DNA of 6,338 nt from Candidatus Zixiibacteriota bacterium (GCA_030597645.1 JAUVRN010000124.1:1-6338), one strand, 5' to 3'; shown: positions 1-6,207, counted from the stretch's first letter. Made by a program: numbers and translations. The notes: generated by a model from the sequence alone, not told the origin.

Positions 1-222
1 ACCAACACGCAGATTCGCTTCGGCTGGAAGGGTGTGGCCGGTGTCGATCTGTTCTTTGCCCAGAAGTGGGGCATCTCCCTGGATTTCGTATACGACGCGA
101 TCTGGAATCTCGACTATGTGGAATCGGTCGATACCACCGGTGCGACTCGCAATACCGGTGTGGGACGGTATGCCGGCTTCCTGGTCGGAGTGGTCATTCC
201 CCTCGAGGCCATGGGTGATTAG
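1..222 (+). CDS. Probable outer-membrane beta-barrel protein, C-terminal fragment
   Basis: The reading frame is open from the first base and ends at TAG 220-222, leaving 73 residues of a protein whose start lies outside the window. The fragment alternates short stretches of hydrophobic and aromatic residues with polar turns (IRFGWKGVAGVDLFF, WGISLDFVYDAIW, then YAGFLVGVVIPL near the end). That is how transmembrane beta-strands of small outer-membrane barrels look, often annotated as porin-family or outer membrane beta-barrel domain proteins. It does not end in the usual terminal Phe or aromatic residue but in a short EAMGD tail. The next gene is a lipoprotein whose ribosome binding site overlaps this stop codon, so the two are probably co-transcribed. 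I do not recognise a specific family. The barrel assignment is inference from residue pattern, and any periplasmic beta-rich protein would fit almost as well. Confidence 0.55.
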   Translation, partial: TNTQIRFGWKGVAGVDLFFAQKWGISLDFVYDAIWNLDYVESVDTTGATRNTGVGRYAGFLVGVVIPLEAMGD

Positions 223-226
223 GAGG
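221..226 (+). promoter_or_regulatory. Ribosome binding site overlapping the upstream stop codon
   Basis: AGGAGG shares its first two bases with the TAG stop of the upstream gene and lies 9 bases before ATG 236. It fixes the start of the small lipoprotein gene and suggests that its translation is tied to termination on the upstream gene. Confidence 0.75.
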
Positions 227-235
227 ATACCGGCC

Positions 236-607
236 ATGTTCGCCTACGCTGAATTCAACGTCCATCTGCAAAGGACCGCGACGCCGGTGCTCGCTGCGCT
301 CCTGCTGACTGGATGCGCGGGCATATTCTCATCCGGCCCTACCCAGGAGGAGAAAGACGCCTTCATGGCGGAGCTGGCCGGTCAGAATCTGACGTCGAGA
401 GAGCGGTGCTTCAAGCTGTACCGGGTCGACGAGGACTGGGCCGGCACGTTGTGGGAGTGTTCCGGGCTGGTGGACTCTCTGGAACGACTGGAAGAAGCTG
501 CTCGCACGGAAGGTGTTACGGTCTCCAAGCCGAAAGTGAGTGACGATGTGAAAGTCGGCAGCGACGTCAAGATCGACGACGACGTCAAAGTCGAACCGCC
601 GCGATAG
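236..607 (+). CDS. Small lipoprotein with C-terminal DVKV-type tandem hexapeptides
   Basis: This encodes 123 residues. The N-terminus has a short hydrophobic segment (about residues 17-25) ending in the lipobox LTGC with Cys27, so it is probably exported and lipid-anchored. Residue +2 is Ala, which by the E. coli rule favours the outer membrane. The n-region is unusually long and carries only one basic residue (Arg13) and one acidic residue (Glu6). The middle (about 35-90) is charged, probably helical, and has two Cys residues (in RERCFKLYR and LWECSGL) that could form a disulfide. Residues 102-119 are three hexapeptides of the form xxDVK(V/I), followed by EPPR. ATG 236 was chosen because AGGAGG lies 9 bases upstream; the frame runs open further upstream, but there it overlaps the beta-barrel gene. 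It probably forms an operon with that gene. I do not recognise the family. Function is unknown; an envelope role is inferred only from the lipobox and neighbour. Confidence 0.72.
   Translation: MFAYAEFNVHLQRTATPVLAALLLTGCAGIFSSGPTQEEKDAFMAELAGQNLTSRERCFKLYRVDEDWAGTLWECSGLVDSLERLEEAARTEGVTVSKPKVSDDVKVGSDVKIDDDVKVEPPR
539..592 (+). repeat. Three tandem 18-bp coding repeats (hexapeptide xxDVKV)
   Basis: Three consecutive 18-base units at 539-556, 557-574 and 575-592 encode SDDVKV, GSDVKI and DDDVKV. Each contains a GA(C/T)-GT(G/C)-AA(A/G) core, and differences are mostly synonymous or conservative. They lie at the extreme C-terminus of the small lipoprotein. The preceding SKPKV may be a decayed further copy. 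Confidence 0.8.
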
Positions 608-635
608 GTGAGGCTTCAATCATCGGCACAAGAAA

Positions 636-668
636 GGCCCAATCTGAGGGGTGCCCCCGGATTGGGCC
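636..668 (-). terminator. Hairpin terminator between convergent genes, best on the - strand
   Basis: GGCCCAATC (636-644) and GATTGGGCC (660-668) are perfect 9-bp inverted repeats. The loop itself contains G-rich and C-rich runs that can pair further. Read on the - strand, the second arm is followed at once by TTTCTT, giving a Rho-independent terminator 23 bases past the stop of the LVIVD lipoprotein gene. Read on the + strand, the tail is only ATTACAT, so termination of the small lipoprotein transcript would be weaker. Confidence 0.85.
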
Positions 669-691
669 ATTACATGGTATCGCGGATCGTA

Positions 692-1960
692 CTACGGCTC
701 GACGTACTTGAGAATGGTAAGCCACTCGGTGTCGGCTACGAACACGTAGCCCCGATGTGCCGCCAGCCGGAATGCCAGACCTGTGGTGTTGAAATTGCCG
801 TCCATCACGGGCACGAGTACGCCTGGATTGGCTGCATCGAGCACGTCCACACCGAAATCGCCGACCGCGGTATATACCCAGCGACCCTCGCCCTTGATGC
901 CGGATACGAGGCGGCCGGAGGCGTTGTACGTGCTGAGGAAGATCGGATTGGCCGGATCAGAGATGTCGAAGGTGTGCACGCCGAAGTCGCCGTCCGCCAG
1001 GTATGCATGAGAACCGGTCAGGTACAGGTCCTGGCCCTGCTGGCTCGGTACGAACTGGTAGACGGCAAACACGGAGTCGGCATTGGAGACATCGAGCACC
1101 CGCATCCCTTCGTCACCTTCCGCCGTGTACACGTAGTTGCCGATACGTTCCACGTCCTGCATATCCCCACCCTGATCGTACTTGCCGAGTTCGACCAACG
1201 TATCTTGCTGTGAAGCGTTGAGCGGCAGCAGTCCGCCGCCTCCACCGGCTACCGACAACGTAGTATCCAGGAGTGACAACTGCTGGGCTGCTACGCCCTC
1301 CACCCGCAGCCAGGCCACGGAGAGCAGTGTGTCTGAGTTGGCGTTTACCGTCAGGGTGCGTACACCGCCGGCGTTGGCACCCGCGTAAATCGTCTGGTCT
1401 ACTATGGCCACGCCCCGCATATAGTCGCCCGCATCAAAGCGGCCGATCCATTGAGGCAGGAATACGTTGCTGATGTCGATCGCGATGACACCTCCATCTC
1501 CTGCCGCCACCGCGGCGATGTCACCTGAGATGGCCACATCCAGCACGGTGCCATCCAGCCTGATCTGCCCGAGGAACTTCAGGCCCGGCGTACGCTGCGA
1601 CGTGAACGGTATGGTCGTGCTGAAGCCGGCGTTGCCCGCCTCGTCGGTGGCCACGGCGTAAAACTGCTGCGGTCCCGGGGTCAGCTCGACCAGGGGCACG
1701 AGCATGTTGTATGGAGCAACGGTGTCCCGGGCTACCGGTTGGGCACGACCCGTGATGAACACCTCGACCTTGGACACGCCCACGTTGTCTGTGGCATTCA
1801 CCGCAATCCTGATCGAGTCCGTGTGGGTCGTGCTAGCCGAGGGCGACGTGATGGACACCACAGGCGGTGTCGTGTCGGGCTCGACGGGGAATTCTTCACA
1901 GGCCACCAGGGCCAGGCCGATCCCGAGAACCCCTATCGCTATCGTAATCTTGCTGAGCAT
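692..1960 (-). CDS. LVIVD-repeat lipoprotein with N-terminal Ig-like domain
   Basis: This encodes 422 residues. The N-terminus is a signal peptide with a hydrophobic core (residues 5-20) and lipobox LVAC at Cys21, followed by Glu-Glu, so it is probably an outer-membrane or surface lipoprotein. Residues about 33-120 look like a bacterial Ig-like or Big-type domain: TPPVVSITSPS at the start, SKVEVFI in the middle, YAVATDEAGNAG near the end. From about 125 to 418 there are seven repeats of about 40 residues with the pattern V-x-V-x-G-x-x-x-Y-x-A-x-G-D-x-G-V-x-x-x-D-I-S, typical of LVIVD repeats (examples: YTAEGDEGMRVLDVSN at 278-293, YLADGDFGVHTFDISD at 320-335, YTAVGDFGVDVLDAAN at 363-378). Seven repeats predict a seven-bladed beta-propeller. 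Such proteins have no established enzymatic role; ligand or protein binding at the cell envelope is the usual guess. AAGAGG lies 8 bases before the ATG at 1960-1958. It appears monocistronic, with its own terminator and a divergent promoter region. Confidence 0.85.
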   Translation of the reverse strand: MLSKITIAIGVLGIGLALVACEEFPVEPDTTPPVVSITSPSASTTHTDSIRIAVNATDNVGVSKVEVFITGRAQPVARDTVAPYNMLVPLVELTPGPQQFYAVATDEAGNAGFSTTIPFTSQRTPGLKFLGQIRLDGTVLDVAISGDIAAVAAGDGGVIAIDISNVFLPQWIGRFDAGDYMRGVAIVDQTIYAGANAGGVRTLTVNANSDTLLSVAWLRVEGVAAQQLSLLDTTLSVAGGGGGLLPLNASQQDTLVELGKYDQGGDMQDVERIGNYVYTAEGDEGMRVLDVSNADSVFAVYQFVPSQQGQDLYLTGSHAYLADGDFGVHTFDISDPANPIFLSTYNASGRLVSGIKGEGRWVYTAVGDFGVDVLDAANPGVLVPVMDGNFNTTGLAFRLAAHRGYVFVADTEWLTILKYVEP

Positions 1961-1968
1961 AGTTCGTG

Positions 1969-1974
1969 CCTCTT
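1969..1974 (-). promoter_or_regulatory. Ribosome binding site of the LVIVD lipoprotein gene
   Basis: On the - strand this reads AAGAGG and ends 8 bases before the ATG at 1960-1958. It supports that start, which is also the one that leaves a normal-length lipoprotein signal peptide. Confidence 0.7.
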
Positions 1975-1986
1975 ATGATTGTACTC

Positions 1987-1992
1987 ATTATG
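1987..1992 (-). promoter_or_regulatory. Possible -10 element for the LVIVD lipoprotein gene
   Basis: The - strand reads CATAAT, five of six matches to the sigma-70 -10 consensus, about 26 bases before the start codon. At the expected distance upstream no TTGACA-like -35 is visible, so this is a weak call. Confidence 0.25.
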
Positions 1993-2179
1993 CTATCGGC
2001 AGATTTCGGGGAGCGGGTTAGACGCCTCTGCCAGACCGCCCTCCCCGGGGGGATCACCTCTATGGACTATCAAGAGGCATGCCCAATTCCGGGTCAGCAA
2101 GGTTTTCTCGAGGATTCGTAACTTGTTGTATGACAGGGCACTACTCGTGAGCCAGAATCCGCGGCCAGGTGTGGGTACC

Positions 2180-2232
2180 TGTGATCGTCGTAAGTGTGAA
2201 CGAATCGTGCAACATGTGACAGTCTTGTGACA
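2180..2232 (+). promoter_or_regulatory. Cluster of four TGTGA motifs upstream of hemA, possible operator
   Basis: TGTGA occurs at 2180-2184, 2195-2199, 2215-2219 and 2226-2230. The last two belong to the heptamer TGTGACA, repeated with an 11-base period, which is one helical turn. CATGTG at 2213-2218 and CACATG at 2231-2236 additionally form an inverted repeat around this pair. The cluster ends 68 bases before the hemA start. TGTGA is the half-site recognised by CRP/FNR-family regulators, but no complete TGTGA-N6-TCACA palindrome is present. Regulatory function is inference from the repetition and position. Confidence 0.35.
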
Positions 2233-2285
2233 CATGGAGTTACGGCCAACCTACCTTGGTGCGAACGGATAAGGGGTGCCGGCAG

Positions 2286-2293
2286 AGGAGAGG
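2286..2293 (+). promoter_or_regulatory. Ribosome binding site that fixes the hemA start
   Basis: AGGAGAGG ends 7 bases before ATG 2301. This favours 2301 over the in-frame TTG at 2256, which would add 15 residues lacking any resemblance to the HemA N-terminus and has no good Shine-Dalgarno. Confidence 0.8.
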
Positions 2294-2300
2294 TTTCAGC

Positions 2301-3605
2301 ATGCAACGACTAGGGATTGTCGGGACCAGCATTCACCGTGCCCCCGTCGATTTACTGTCCGCACTTACACTCCCCCGCGAGCAACGCCAGGAGACACTCA
2401 AGGCTCTGGCCGAACGCTGTGGCTTCGAAGAGCTCGTGTATATCGCCACCTGCAACCGGGTGGAGTTCGTGTTTCAGCAACGTGAAGAACGTCCGCTGAG
2501 ATCGGCCCGGAACCGCATTCTCGACCATTTCTTCAGCGAACGGGCCGACGTCTCGTTTCAACCCGAAAACTTCTACCTGCTCGGGGGAGACGAAGCCGCG
2601 CGTCATCTGTTCAGCGTCGCCGCGTCCCTCGACAGCCTGGTGATCGGGGAAGCCCAGATTCTCGGTCAGGTCAAAGAGGCCTTCGCGGAATCCCGCTCCG
2701 TGGGCCTCGTCGGCGGCGAGTTGCAGCGCCTGTTCCAATCGGCGTTTCACGTGGGCAAGAAAGTCCGGCGGGGCACCGACATCGGTGCTCGCAAGGTATC
2801 CATCGTCAACCTGGCCCGCGAGTGTCTGGCCGAACTCGTGGCGTCCAATCCGGACGTACGCGTTGCCCTGGTCGGATCCGGCGAGATGACCGGCAAACTG
2901 GCTGAGGCGCTCAAGGGTCTTGGCGTCAAAGACCTGTTGTTCGTCAACCGGACGCTGGCCAAAGCAGAGCCCTTTGCGGACCGGTGGAAGGGGCGGGCCA
3001 TGTCATTGGCCGACTTCCTGGCGGATCCGCCGCGGGTCGATGCCGTGTGTACTGCCACGGCCGCTCCCAAAGCCATATTCGGTCGCGACGAAGCCGAGCG
3101 ACTCATGGATGCAGGTGCAGAAGCGCGACCGTTTCTGTTTCTGGACCTGGCCATCCCGCGGGACGTCTCCGATGAGGTGGCATGTCTGGCGGGCGTGAGG
3201 CTCTGTCATCTCGGAACGCTGCGCGAAATGGCCCAGGACAACCGGCGTGATCGCTTTCGCGCCGCCGACCAGGCACGCGAAATCATTGACGAGGAAGTGG
3301 AGCGCTATCACCAGCACGCCATGGAGAGCGCACTCTCCCCGCTGGTCGGCGATACCCAGAAGCTCGCCCGTGAATTTGCGGAAAGCGGTCTGGAGACTCT
3401 TCTGGAGGGTCGTCTCGCACACCTGTCCGACGAGGACAAGAAGGCGGTCCGCTACTGGGTGCTCACCAAACTCGTACCCAACGTGCTTCGCCTGCCGGTC
3501 CAATCCATCGCCCGGTCGGCAGATCAGGAGCAGGTAAGAGGAGGCGGCGGGGCCGGCGGCGGCGTCAAGGTGCAGGGCCTGAGGCTGGCACCGCCCAAAT
3601 GCTGA
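2301..3605 (+). CDS. hemA: Glutamyl-tRNA reductase
   Basis: This encodes 434 residues, the normal length. The enzyme reduces glutamyl-tRNA(Glu) with NADPH to glutamate-1-semialdehyde in the cytoplasm, the first committed step of C5-route tetrapyrrole synthesis. The start LGIVGTSIHRAPVDL corresponds to the family's G-x-x-H-x-x-A-P-V motif. The catalytic Cys is Cys51 in ATCNRVEF. The signature HLFSVAASLDSLVIGEAQILGQ covers about residues 102-123, with Ala118 where Pro is common. The NADPH-binding Rossmann motif GSGEMTGK is at 192-199. A helical dimerisation domain follows from about residue 320. The C-terminus is odd: after about residue 408 it becomes VRGGGGAGGGVKVQGL and ends PPKC, unlike the usual short Leu/Phe-rich end. 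The gene opens the operon, has its own AGGAGAGG site, and overlaps hemC by 7 bases (ATGCTGA). It is likely controlled from the upstream TGTGA region. Confidence 0.96.
   Translation: MQRLGIVGTSIHRAPVDLLSALTLPREQRQETLKALAERCGFEELVYIATCNRVEFVFQQREERPLRSARNRILDHFFSERADVSFQPENFYLLGGDEAARHLFSVAASLDSLVIGEAQILGQVKEAFAESRSVGLVGGELQRLFQSAFHVGKKVRRGTDIGARKVSIVNLARECLAELVASNPDVRVALVGSGEMTGKLAEALKGLGVKDLLFVNRTLAKAEPFADRWKGRAMSLADFLADPPRVDAVCTATAAPKAIFGRDEAERLMDAGAEARPFLFLDLAIPRDVSDEVACLAGVRLCHLGTLREMAQDNRRDRFRAADQAREIIDEEVERYHQHAMESALSPLVGDTQKLAREFAESGLETLLEGRLAHLSDEDKKAVRYWVLTKLVPNVLRLPVQSIARSADQEQVRGGGGAGGGVKVQGLRLAPPKC
3541..3595 (+). promoter_or_regulatory. GC-rich potential stem-loop before the hemC start
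   Basis: GGCGGCGTC (3558-3566) can pair with GGCACCGCC (3587-3595) with one mismatch and one G-U pair, ending 3 bases before the hemC ATG at 3599. GGCGG also occurs at 3543, 3546 and 3555, so several pairing registers are possible. A strong Shine-Dalgarno-like AAGAGGAGG (3536-3544) lies just upstream. The nearest purine-rich element to the hemC ATG is only GAGG (3581-3584), 14 bases away. Folding was judged by eye. Confidence 0.3.
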
Positions 3606-5233
3606 ACATAGCCACCCGCGATTCCGACCTGGCCCTCTGGCAGGCCCGGCACGTTCAGTCTCTCCTTGCAGACCGACTAGGTGTCACCGCTACGCTCCGC
3701 CCGCTGAAGACCCAGGGCGATCTCGATCTGTCTACGCCTCTGTCCGCGCTGGAGGGCAAAGGCTTCTTCACCAAGGAGCTCGAAAACGCGCTGCTCGACG
3801 GCAGCGCCGATCTCGCCGTTCACTCTCTGAAGGACCTGCCGACCCGGCTGCCCCCCGGTCTGGTGGTCGCGGCTGTGCTGTCGCGCGCCGACCGCCGCGA
3901 GTCGTTGCTGATTCGCAAGGGCTACGGTGCCGAACGTCAACCGCTTCCGCTCAGGGAAGGGGCGATACTGGGGACCTCTTCGGCAAGGCGCATGGCCCAG
4001 GTTCAACTGCTGTCACCGGATCTGGAGTTGCGTGACATTCGCGGCAACGTACCCACGCGCCTGCGCAAACTCAGGGAAGGCAACTACGACGCGATCCTGC
4101 TGGCGTATGCCGGTCTCTTGCGGCTCAAACCGGACCTGTCCGATCTCGACGTGGTTCTACTCGACCCCGACATCTTCCTGCCGGCACCGGGGCAGGGTGC
4201 CCTGGCGCTGGAGATACGCAGCGATGACCCCGCCACGGAAGCGATCGTGTCACAACTCGACGAACCCGAGATGCGCCGATGTGTCGACGCGGAACGAGGA
4301 CTGCTGCATCTGTTCGCCGGGGGCTGCAAGCTCCCGCTGGGTGTGTACGCCGAGGCCGACGAGCGGGTGAGACTGCGTGCCGTGTATGCTGCATACGATC
4401 CGGACGGGACGTGCACGGCCTTCCGAACCGATATTTCGGAAGAATCGCCGTCTGTGGCCGCACGTCGAGCGTTCGAGGACCTGCTGGCACAAAAGAGCGC
4501 CTGGGCCCAGGAGCGCAAACCCCTGACGGGCAAAACGGTGGCCGTGACACGTTCCGCAGAACACACCGACAGTTTGCGGGAAGCCGTTGAGCGTATGGGA
4601 GGACGGTTGCTGGCGGTGCCCACCCTGGCGTTTGAGCCGGCCGGCGATCGGGAGGAGCAGGCGCGAAGCTGTGACCGGCTGGAGGAGTACGATTGGATCG
4701 TCTTCACCTCCGCCAACGCGGTACACTACTTCGTTGTCGAGATGCTGCGTGAGCGACTACCCAAACACGCTCGGATCGGAGCCGTGGGTGAATCGACCGC
4801 CGACGCGTTGCGCGAAGCCGGCATCAAAGTACACCTGGTGGGTCCCGGGACCGGTGGCCAGTTCGCGGACGCCATCCTCGAGCGCGCCGCTGCGGGTGCG
4901 CGCGTGTTGTGGCCCACGGGTGAGCGTCATCGTGATGCTCTGCCCACTCGCCTCGAAGCCGCAGGAGTCATCATCGAACCTTTGATCGTCTATCGTACGA
5001 CCACGCCGCCGCGCGAAGCCCGCCCGGCCCCCGAGACCGTTCAGCCGGACTGGATTCTCGTGACTTCACCGGCGGCCGGACAGAACTTCGTGGACATGTA
5101 CGGGACACCCGAGCGTGCGCGATGGGCGGCGATCGGACCGACCACCCAGGCGGAAATGCAGAAACTGCTGCGCATACCGGTTACGGTGGCGCGTGAAACC
5201 AGCCTTGAAGCGCTGGCCGAGGTACTGATATGA
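3599..5233 (+). CDS. hemCD: Fused hydroxymethylbilane synthase / uroporphyrinogen-III synthase
   Basis: This encodes 544 residues with two cytoplasmic enzymes in one chain. Residues 1 to about 300 are HemC (porphobilinogen deaminase), which links four porphobilinogens into hydroxymethylbilane. It has RDSDLALWQA (7-16), KGFFTKE (54-60), HSLKDLPT (75-82, catalytic Asp79), TSSARR with Arg130/131, RDIRGNVPTR with Arg148/154, APGQGAL, and GGCKLPLG with Cys243, which carries the dipyrromethane cofactor. Residues about 309-544 are HemD, which closes and inverts ring D to give uroporphyrinogen III. It has LTGKTVAVTR, DWIVFTSANAV (365-375), DWILVTSP (484-491) and AAIGPTT (510-516). Each half is near its stand-alone length, with essentially no linker and no internal stop or restart. 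It starts inside the end of hemA (7-base overlap, weak own ribosome site, so probably coupled) and overlaps hemB by ATGA. HemC-HemD fusions are known in some bacteria, for example Leptospira. Confidence 0.95.
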   Translation: MLNIATRDSDLALWQARHVQSLLADRLGVTATLRPLKTQGDLDLSTPLSALEGKGFFTKELENALLDGSADLAVHSLKDLPTRLPPGLVVAAVLSRADRRESLLIRKGYGAERQPLPLREGAILGTSSARRMAQVQLLSPDLELRDIRGNVPTRLRKLREGNYDAILLAYAGLLRLKPDLSDLDVVLLDPDIFLPAPGQGALALEIRSDDPATEAIVSQLDEPEMRRCVDAERGLLHLFAGGCKLPLGVYAEADERVRLRAVYAAYDPDGTCTAFRTDISEESPSVAARRAFEDLLAQKSAWAQERKPLTGKTVAVTRSAEHTDSLREAVERMGGRLLAVPTLAFEPAGDREEQARSCDRLEEYDWIVFTSANAVHYFVVEMLRERLPKHARIGAVGESTADALREAGIKVHLVGPGTGGQFADAILERAAAGARVLWPTGERHRDALPTRLEAAGVIIEPLIVYRTTTPPREARPAPETVQPDWILVTSPAAGQNFVDMYGTPERARWAAIGPTTQAEMQKLLRIPVTVARETSLEALAEVLI

Positions 5234-6207
5234 ACGAGCTACGATTGCGGCCCAGGCGGCTGCGGCAAAGTCGCATCGTCCGCGATCTCGTCGCGGAGAC
5301 GCGGTTGCATCCAGACGGCCTGATTCAGCCCTACTTCGTGTTGCCGGGCGCGGGCATTCGCGAAGAACTGTCGGGCATGCCGGGGATCCTGCGCGAGTCA
5401 CCCGATCGTCTCGTGGAGAGCGTCGAGGCCGATCTGTCGCTGGGGCTGAATCGCATCATGCTCTTCGGTGTACCCGAGGCCAAGAACGCCAAGGCATCGG
5501 GTGCGGTCGATCCGCAGGGTACGGTTCCAAAGGCCATCCGTTTGATCAAGGATGCCTTTGGCAAGGATGTGTTCGTGGCGTGTGACGTGTGCCTGTGCGC
5601 TTACACCGACTCGGGCCACTGTGGAGTGATGAACGACGGCCGGGTCGCCAACGATGAATCGCTGCCTATTCTCGCCGAGATGGCCCGCGTTTCCGCGGCG
5701 GCGGGCGCCGACTGTGTGGCCCCGTCGGACATGATGGACGGTCGAGTAGGCGTGATCCGGGATACGCTCGATGCACACGGTTTTACCGACACGATCATTC
5801 TCGCGTATACGGCCAAGTATGCGTCGGCGTACTACGGACCGTTTCGCGAAGCGGCAGAATCGGCGCCCGGGGAGGGCGATCGGCGACCCGATCAGATGGA
5901 TTTCCGCAATCGGCTCGAGGCGCGCCGCGAAGTCGACCTGGACGAGATGGAAGGCGCAGACATCGTCATGGTCAAACCCGCGCTGGCATACCTGGATGTC
6001 ATATCCGAAGTACGGGCGGCGACCGAACTGCCGGTGGCGGCCTACAACGTCTCCGGCGAATACGCGTCGGCCAAATTGCTGGCCCGCGAGGGCCTCGCGC
6101 CCGAACGTGATCTCGTGGTCGAGAATCTCACTGCCATTACGCGCGCGGGTGCGTCGATCATTCTCACCTACCACCTGCGTGACATACTGAGGCACCGATG
6201 GCTGTAA
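5230..6207 (+). CDS. hemB: Porphobilinogen synthase (delta-aminolevulinic acid dehydratase), zinc type
   Basis: This encodes 325 residues, the normal length. The enzyme condenses two 5-aminolevulinate molecules to porphobilinogen as a cytoplasmic homo-oligomer. The two Schiff-base lysines are Lys196 in YTAKYAS and Lys249 in IVMVKPALAYLD. DVCLCAYTDSGHCG holds Cys121, Cys123 and Cys131, the three-Cys site of zinc-dependent enzymes rather than the Asp-rich magnesium type. YYGPFREA and YNVSGEYA are further family signatures. The stretch GDRRPDQMDFRNR departs from the usual YQMDPANR, with Asp for Tyr and Phe for Pro. The ATG overlaps the hemCD stop as ATGA, with GAGG 7 bases upstream. This gives direct translational coupling and no room for another start. 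The hemL reading frame begins inside its 3' end. Confidence 0.97.
   Translation: MNELRLRPRRLRQSRIVRDLVAETRLHPDGLIQPYFVLPGAGIREELSGMPGILRESPDRLVESVEADLSLGLNRIMLFGVPEAKNAKASGAVDPQGTVPKAIRLIKDAFGKDVFVACDVCLCAYTDSGHCGVMNDGRVANDESLPILAEMARVSAAAGADCVAPSDMMDGRVGVIRDTLDAHGFTDTIILAYTAKYASAYYGPFREAAESAPGEGDRRPDQMDFRNRLEARREVDLDEMEGADIVMVKPALAYLDVISEVRAATELPVAAYNVSGEYASAKLLAREGLAPERDLVVENLTAITRAGASIILTYHLRDILRHRWL

Larger units (their letters stand above)
1961..2300. other. Divergent intergenic control region between the LVIVD lipoprotein and hemA
   Basis: This stretch of 340 bases has no convincing gene. Open frames here start with poor codons, lack ribosome binding sites and give non-protein-like translations. 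It must carry the outward promoters of both flanking units. Visible elements are the lipoprotein ribosome binding site (1969-1974), a possible - strand -10 (CATAAT, 1992-1987) without a clear -35, a CCCCGGGG palindrome at 2043-2050, a short inverted repeat CAGGT/ACCTG at 2166-2181, and the TGTGA cluster at 2180-2232. I see no riboswitch or tRNA-like structure. Confidence 0.7.

Noticed and set aside
32..235. Upstream extension of the small lipoprotein frame
   Set aside because: It overlaps the barrel gene in another frame, lacks a ribosome site and would bury the lipobox far from the N-terminus. ATG 236 has AGGAGG at a good distance.
608..1213. 201-residue open frame on the + strand opposite the LVIVD gene
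   Set aside because: It starts immediately after the small lipoprotein stop without a ribosome site, runs through the terminator hairpin, and is antisense to a well-supported lipoprotein with clear repeats.
2043..2050. CCCCGGGG palindrome as an operator or attachment site
   Set aside because: Eight-base GC palindromes arise easily by chance in this composition, and there is no second copy or adjacent element.
2166..2181. CAGGT-N6-ACCTG inverted repeat as an operator
   Set aside because: Five-base arms are too short to support a separate call, though it abuts the TGTGA cluster and might belong to it.
1979..2230. Possible small gene in the divergent intergenic region
   Set aside because: It has a TTG start with no Shine-Dalgarno, a composition unlike protein, and overlaps the expected promoters.
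2225..2259. hemA promoter with TTGTGA as -35 and TACCTTGG as a Bacteroidota-like -7
   Set aside because: The spacing is too long for either sigma-70 or Bacteroidota promoters, and the matches are partial.
4084..4716. 210-residue open frame antisense to hemCD
   Set aside because: It is a Ser/Arg-rich, low-complexity translation typical of the reverse of a GC-rich gene, with no ribosome site and no family resemblance.
5398..6195. 265-residue open frame antisense to hemB
   Set aside because: This is a long shadow frame expected in GC-rich coding DNA. Its translation has no recognisable features and the + strand gene is unmistakable.
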